Shown here: positions 61,042 to 64,000 of the stretch, one piece after another
How positions within the stretch are numbered: the first letter of the stretch is position 1
Layout of the letters: every line of letters begins with the position of its first letter
Assembly: GCF_030268685.1 (NCBI RefSeq)
Contig: NZ_BSRQ01000020.1
Span: forward strand, 114,950-178,949
Direction: 5' to 3'
Length of the DNA: 64,000 bases
Origin: Microtetraspora sp. NBRC 13810
GTDB taxonomy: Bacteria; Actinomycetota; Actinomycetes; Streptosporangiales; Streptosporangiaceae
The notes under the pieces: generated by a model
The model's database searches: none
What the model saw: only the letters and a program-made list of their open reading frames with translations
Told to the model about the DNA's origin: nothing
Translations under genes and position numbers: made by a program

Positions 61042-62154
61042 ATGAATACGCCACCATCGCCCCCTGGAGTCGAGCCGACTGACGGATCGGCCGTCCAGAT
61101 CGGTGCTCTCGTTCCGCTGACTCGGCCTGGCTGGGTCGACGCGGGCCGACACCTGCTGGCTGGACTCGAACTGGCCGTTCACGAGGTCAATGACGCCGGG
61201 GGGATCGGCGGCAGACCACTCGAACTGGTGGTCCGAGACACCGCGGCTGATCCAGAGAAGGCCGCGGCGGCCGTGGACGAACTGGCTCGCCTGGGCGTGG
61301 CCGCCTTGGCGGGGGAGTATCACAGCGTCGTCGCCCGCGCCGCCGCCGCCAGAGCCGACGCTCTCGGCCTGCAGTTCCTCTGCTCGTCAGCGGTCCTCGA
61401 CGCGCTCACCGAACAGCCGGCGGAATGGGTCGCGCGCCTCGCCCCGCCGCAGTCCCGCGGCTGGCAGATCTATGCGGACTTCCTCCTCGGCGCGGGCCAC
61501 AGTCGAATCGCCGTAGCGGCCCAGCCGAGTGTCTACTGGGCATCTGGGGCCCGCATCCTGCGGGACCACCTCGCGCCACGCGGCGGCACCGTCATCGAAC
61601 TCGACATGCGCGAGCTCACCCCCGCGGCCGTGTGCGACGAACTCGCCGACAATCGCGCGACAGCCCTCCTTCTGCTGGTCGGCCACCCGGAGCCGGCAGT
61701 GTCGATCGTCAAGTCTGTCCGCCGCGACCAGCGCCTCGCCGAGATCATGATCGGTGCTCCGGCCGGGCAACCGGAGTTCGCCGAATGGGCGACGTCGCTG
61801 GGCGACGACGGCGCCGCGATCCCGTTCCTGCGCTACCTGCCCGAGCGCCTCAGCCCACTCGGTACACGAGTCGAGACGGCTCTCCGTGAGCGGCTGGCCG
61901 AAGCGCCCTCCTTCGTCGCCTTCGAGGGCTACGACACGGTCGCCGTCCTCGCCGATGTGCTGCGTGCCCGCGGCGCGGACCGGGCGCGCATCGCCGAGTT
62001 CTGGCCGCGCGTCGCGGTCGAAGGGACCCGCGGGCGGATCCGGTTCTCCCGCACGCCGGGCGTCAGCGTCTGGCAGTGGGCTTGGGCGCCGATCCAGGTC
62101 GTTGATCGAGATCCGGCGGAACCCGATCGCTTCCGGATCCTGCACGCCGGCTGA
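61042..62154 (+). CDS. Periplasmic-binding-protein-like (Leu/Ile/Val-type) protein without signal peptide
   Basis: A 370-aa type I periplasmic-binding fold: VQIGALVPLTRPGWVDAGRH, LAGLELAVHEVNDAGGIGGR, PLELVVRDTAADPEKAAAAV, and then ALAGEYHSVVARAAAARADA and FEGYDTVAVLADVLRARG. This is the family of branched-chain amino acid and amide-binding proteins. Unusually it begins with a polar MNTPPSPPGVEPTDG segment with no signal sequence, lipobox or membrane helix, so it should stay in the cytoplasm. There it could sense a ligand. No transporter or kinase gene adjoins. Confidence 0.83.
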   Translation: MNTPPSPPGVEPTDGSAVQIGALVPLTRPGWVDAGRHLLAGLELAVHEVNDAGGIGGRPLELVVRDTAADPEKAAAAVDELARLGVAALAGEYHSVVARAAAARADALGLQFLCSSAVLDALTEQPAEWVARLAPPQSRGWQIYADFLLGAGHSRIAVAAQPSVYWASGARILRDHLAPRGGTVIELDMRELTPAAVCDELADNRATALLLLVGHPEPAVSIVKSVRRDQRLAEIMIGAPAGQPEFAEWATSLGDDGAAIPFLRYLPERLSPLGTRVETALRERLAEAPSFVAFEGYDTVAVLADVLRARGADRARIAEFWPRVAVEGTRGRIRFSRTPGVSVWQWAWAPIQVVDRDPAEPDRFRILHAG

Positions 62155-62241
62155 GGGGTTGACGGTGCAGTGGAGCCGGTGATGAAGGCAGGGGCGGCGG
62201 ACCAGCAAAGGTGTCCGAGGAGAGGTGCGACCTTAAGAAAA

Positions 62242-62285
62242 TCAAGATCCACATCTTGAAAATTGAACCTTGCTTGCCGTATAAC
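62242..62285 (+). promoter_or_regulatory. Leaderless promoter with dyad before the DUF2089 gene
   Basis: A -35 ttgaaa (62256-62261), 18 bases, -10 tataac (62280-62285), with the ATG seven bases further on. A perfect 7-bp dyad tcaagat (62242-62248) / atcttga (62253-62259) overlaps the -35, a likely repressor site. Confidence 0.75.
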
Positions 62286-62291
62286 TTAGAT

Positions 62292-62669
62292 ATGGCAGAG
62301 CAGGCGATGGATTGGCAGGAACTCACGAACCTGACCCGGGGCCGGCCGTTCCTCGTCGAGCGGGTGCGCCTGGCAGACAGCGGCGTCGCGATCGAGGGCG
62401 AGTTCGAGCTGCCGCAACTGGCTCAGCTCAACGTCGAGGATCAGGTCTTCGTCACGGCGTTCGTGCGGTGCCACGGCTCCATCAAGCAGATGGAACGGAT
62501 CTTCGGGGTGAGCTACCCGACGATCAAATCACGGCTCAACCGGATCACGCAGATGCTCGACTTCGTCGAGACCGATCCGGCGCCGCCGGCGGCCGACATC
62601 ATCGATCGGTTGCGCCGCGGCGAGATCACGGCACAGCAGGCCTTGTCCGAACTGGAGGGGCCGACGTGA
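62292..62669 (+). CDS. DUF2089 regulator-like protein
   Basis: A 125-aa protein of the DUF2089 family: FELPQLAQLNVEDQVFVTAF, VRCHGSIKQMERIFGVSYPT and IKSRLNRITQML, a helix-turn-helix-like pattern. It lacks the N-terminal zinc ribbon of full-length members. The C-terminal helix (IIDRLRRGEITAQQALSELE) resembles the SHOCT-like oligomerisation helix of its neighbour. It is probably a DNA-binding regulator of its own operon. Leaderless start at ATG 62292. Its stop and the next ATG share one base (TGATG). Confidence 0.88.
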   Translation: MAEQAMDWQELTNLTRGRPFLVERVRLADSGVAIEGEFELPQLAQLNVEDQVFVTAFVRCHGSIKQMERIFGVSYPTIKSRLNRITQMLDFVETDPAPPAADIIDRLRRGEITAQQALSELEGPT

Positions 62670-62926
62670 TGCCGCAGTTGCTGACCGTACGGGTCAAACG
62701 CCCGGACCGTCGTCCCATCCGGGTCTGGGTCCCGCTACTCCCGGCAGTGCTCGTGCTCTCACCGGTCGTGGTCCTGGCCGTACTGGCAGCCGTCGTGGCC
62801 TGCCAGGTGTTCCGCATCGATGTGGTGCGGGCGCTCGGCACCGGCTGGCGCATCGTCTCCGCGCTGCCCGGCACCCGGTTCGACCTCGAATACAGCCGTA
62901 CGGCTGTGCTCGTAGCCATCCGATAG
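62669..62926 (+). CDS. Small membrane protein of the DUF2089 operon
   Basis: An 85-aa protein. A basic start (TVRVKRPDRRPIRVWVPLLP) leads into one membrane helix (VLVLSPVVVLAVLAAVVACQ) and a short tail (RIVSALPGTRFDLEYSRTAV). Unknown function. The ATG overlaps the preceding stop by one base, and the next gene starts 12 bases after its stop, with a gataggagagg ribosome site. Confidence 0.82.
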   Translation: MPQLLTVRVKRPDRRPIRVWVPLLPAVLVLSPVVVLAVLAAVVACQVFRIDVVRALGTGWRIVSALPGTRFDLEYSRTAVLVAIR

Positions 62927-62938
62927 GAGAGGTTCGCG

Positions 62939-63364
62939 ATGAACGAACAGCGCAAGGACATCCTCGGCATGCTGGCCGAGGGCAAGATCACCGCAGAGGA
63001 GGCTGAACAGCTCATCGCCGCGCTCGAACGGGACCAGTCGCCGCCGGCGTCGAGTATCGGTACCCGGCCGAAGGGCAGGGCGAAGTACCTGCGGTTGATG
63101 GTGGACACCATTGACGAGAACGGCGAGCCGGGGCGGATCAACGTGCGGGTGCCGCTGCAACTGCTGCGGGCCGGCGTACAGCTGACGGCCCTGATCCCGC
63201 CGCAGGCACTGACGGCGGCCAACGCCAAACTGGACAAGTCGGGCGTGCCGTTCGACCTCACGCAGCTCAAGCCCGAACACCTCGAGGCGCTCGTGGACCA
63301 CCTCGACGAACTCACCATGGAGGTCGACCAGCCCGATGCCCAGGTGCGTGTCTTCTGCGAGTAG
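62939..63364 (+). CDS. SHOCT-like domain protein
   Basis: A 141-aa protein. The N-terminal helix pair DILGMLAEGKITAEEAEQLI is the SHOCT-like motif found in envelope-stress proteins of the YvlB/LiaX type. The remaining part (AKYLRLMVDTIDENGEPGRI, NVRVPLQLLRAGVQLTALIP) is a small alpha/beta domain. With DUF2089 and a one-helix membrane protein it forms a three-gene unit that resembles envelope-stress operons in Firmicutes, but the role here is unproven. Confidence 0.88.
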   Translation: MNEQRKDILGMLAEGKITAEEAEQLIAALERDQSPPASSIGTRPKGRAKYLRLMVDTIDENGEPGRINVRVPLQLLRAGVQLTALIPPQALTAANAKLDKSGVPFDLTQLKPEHLEALVDHLDELTMEVDQPDAQVRVFCE

Positions 63365-63384
63365 GCGCCGTCCAGGACGGGCCC

Positions 63385-63412
63385 CCGAGAGGGTGCTGGA
63401 ACACCCTCCCGA
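63385..63412 (+). terminator. Hairpin terminator after the DUF2089 operon
   Basis: gagggtg (63389-63395), six bases, caccctc (63402-63408), with further GC pairs outside, about 20 bases beyond the stop of the SHOCT-like gene. No T-run follows, which is common in this group. Confidence 0.65.
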
Positions 63413-63649
63413 GGCCGCGCCCGCTACAGCAGAGCACGGTTGAACTGCCAATCTGAAGTCTAGCCACCCAGCAGCGCGCCGCCGCCGCACACGCCCGCCG
63501 CTCTCGATCGTGCCGGCCGACGGGATGCGCCGGGTCGGCCACCGGGGCCCTTCGAGATGGCCCTGCGCCGACTGTCCCGCTGATCTACGCGGCGCGTCAA
63601 CTGCCCCGAGGTGACTTCCACCCGGGCTCGCGCCGACCCGTGACCGATT
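63413..63649. other. Intergenic, no supported gene
   Basis: About 240 bases between the terminator and the PadR/DUF1048 remnants, with no recognisable coding or control element. Confidence 0.5.
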
Positions 63650-63914
63650 CTGTACGGCCGGCCCGCGTACGGCTACGAGATCACGGCGCGGGCTCAGGGC
63701 TGCTTCGCGCCAGGGGACGCGGACAGTCCTGCTGATGCTGGATGATCTCGCCGGTCTCTCCGAGCGGAACGCGGCGAACGGAACTCCGAACCGCGAAGTC
63801 GTCGGCGAAGACCCTGTGGGGTTCGCCGAGGCGTTTCTTCGCGACTACCCGGCTGGTCAGTGGCGGAAACGGCTGACCAACGCCATCAATCGCGTCGCGG
63901 GCGACAAGCCGTGA
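63650..63914 (+). pseudogene. PadR and DUF1048 remnants
   Basis: GRPAYGYEITARAQ (63655-63700) is the start-of-helix segment of PadR regulators. In another frame from about 63720, LLMLDDLAGLSERNAANGTP and REVVGEDPVGFAEAFLRDYP QGQW-like text to a stop at 63912 matches the C-terminal half of DUF1048 proteins. PadR-DUF1048-ABC transporter is a common gene order, and the ABC gene follows at 63937. A deletion fused and broke the first two genes. Confidence 0.72.
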
Positions 63915-63936
63915 CGAACAGAGAACGGATATCTGA

Positions 63937-64000
63937 ATGACAGCCAATAAGGCTCAAGGGCCTGTGATCCAGGTGCAGGGCCTGGAGAAGTCGTACAAGG
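63937..64000 (+). CDS. ABC transporter ATP-binding protein (5' end only)
   Basis: The first 21 codons, MTANKAQGPVIQVQGLEKSY, match the usual N-terminal strand of ABC ATPases (VIQVQGLEKSYK). The Walker motifs lie beyond the window. The context of PadR/DUF1048 remnants suggests a drug-export-type ABC system. No clear ribosome site precedes the ATG. Confidence 0.75.
   Translation, partial: MTANKAQGPVIQVQGLEKSYK

Overview
The window is about 70% G+C, with GTG starts, 4-bp ATGA/GTGA gene overlaps and leaderless promoters (-10 box 6-7 nt before the start codon). Together with paired sigma factors, MerR/TetR/WYL regulators, DUF6603, an rRNA N-glycosidase-like protein and rifampin monooxygenases this indicates a soil actinobacterium. 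Streptosporangiales or Streptomycetales is the likeliest group; that is an inference from gene content. No transposase, integrase, rRNA, tRNA or CRISPR array was recognised. It looks like an accessory chromosomal arm, with several decaying genes.

Left (1-16.2 kb): the end of a two-component system, a SnoaL-like protein, and a DGPF(YCII)/ECF42 sigma pair. Then comes a five-gene minus-strand operon (16217 to 4040). It starts with a ribosome-inactivating protein (RIP) domain and continues with a 1340-aa DUF6603-like protein, two large unrecognised proteins (780 and 1255 aa) and a 409-aa protein with hexapeptide beta-helix repeats. The first four genes are joined by 4-bp stop/start overlaps or near-overlaps. 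No member has a recognisable signal peptide and no immunity gene is visible. This is the best candidate for an undescribed system.

Middle (16.6-36.8 kb): a methionine-type ABC importer (metNIQ) from a leaderless promoter; a membrane Mrr-like nuclease; a PEP-utilising enzyme and a histidine phosphatase; a GH1-like protein divergent from TetR; a mandelate-racemase-type enolase and a ketopantoate-reductase-like gene that share a 13-bp promoter element; a rifampin monooxygenase with an upstream rifampin-associated element; a HEAT-repeat gene with a MerR-HEAT regulator; an SDR beside a collapsed XRE gene; a BtrH-like protein with MerR; and an erythromycin esterase homologue.

Right (37-64 kb): small enzymes and regulators; an HTH/membrane pair and a WD40 protein separated by an AT-rich segment with 13-bp direct repeats; a second DGPF/ECF42 operon whose divergent promoters match one ECF-type motif; RidA/WYL; a histidine kinase/response regulator; GNAT; LysR; a SigE-family sigma with its membrane partner; an alcohol dehydrogenase/TetR pair truncated head to head; a second Rox-type monooxygenase behind a 19-aa leader peptide and a start-site hairpin (probable translational attenuator); a substrate-binding protein without signal peptide; a DUF2089/SHOCT-like operon; and the first codons of an ABC ATPase.

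The recurring themes are antibiotic inactivation (two Rox paralogues, an erythromycin esterase, a BtrH-like protein) with dedicated regulation, and repeated gene decay beside regulators.
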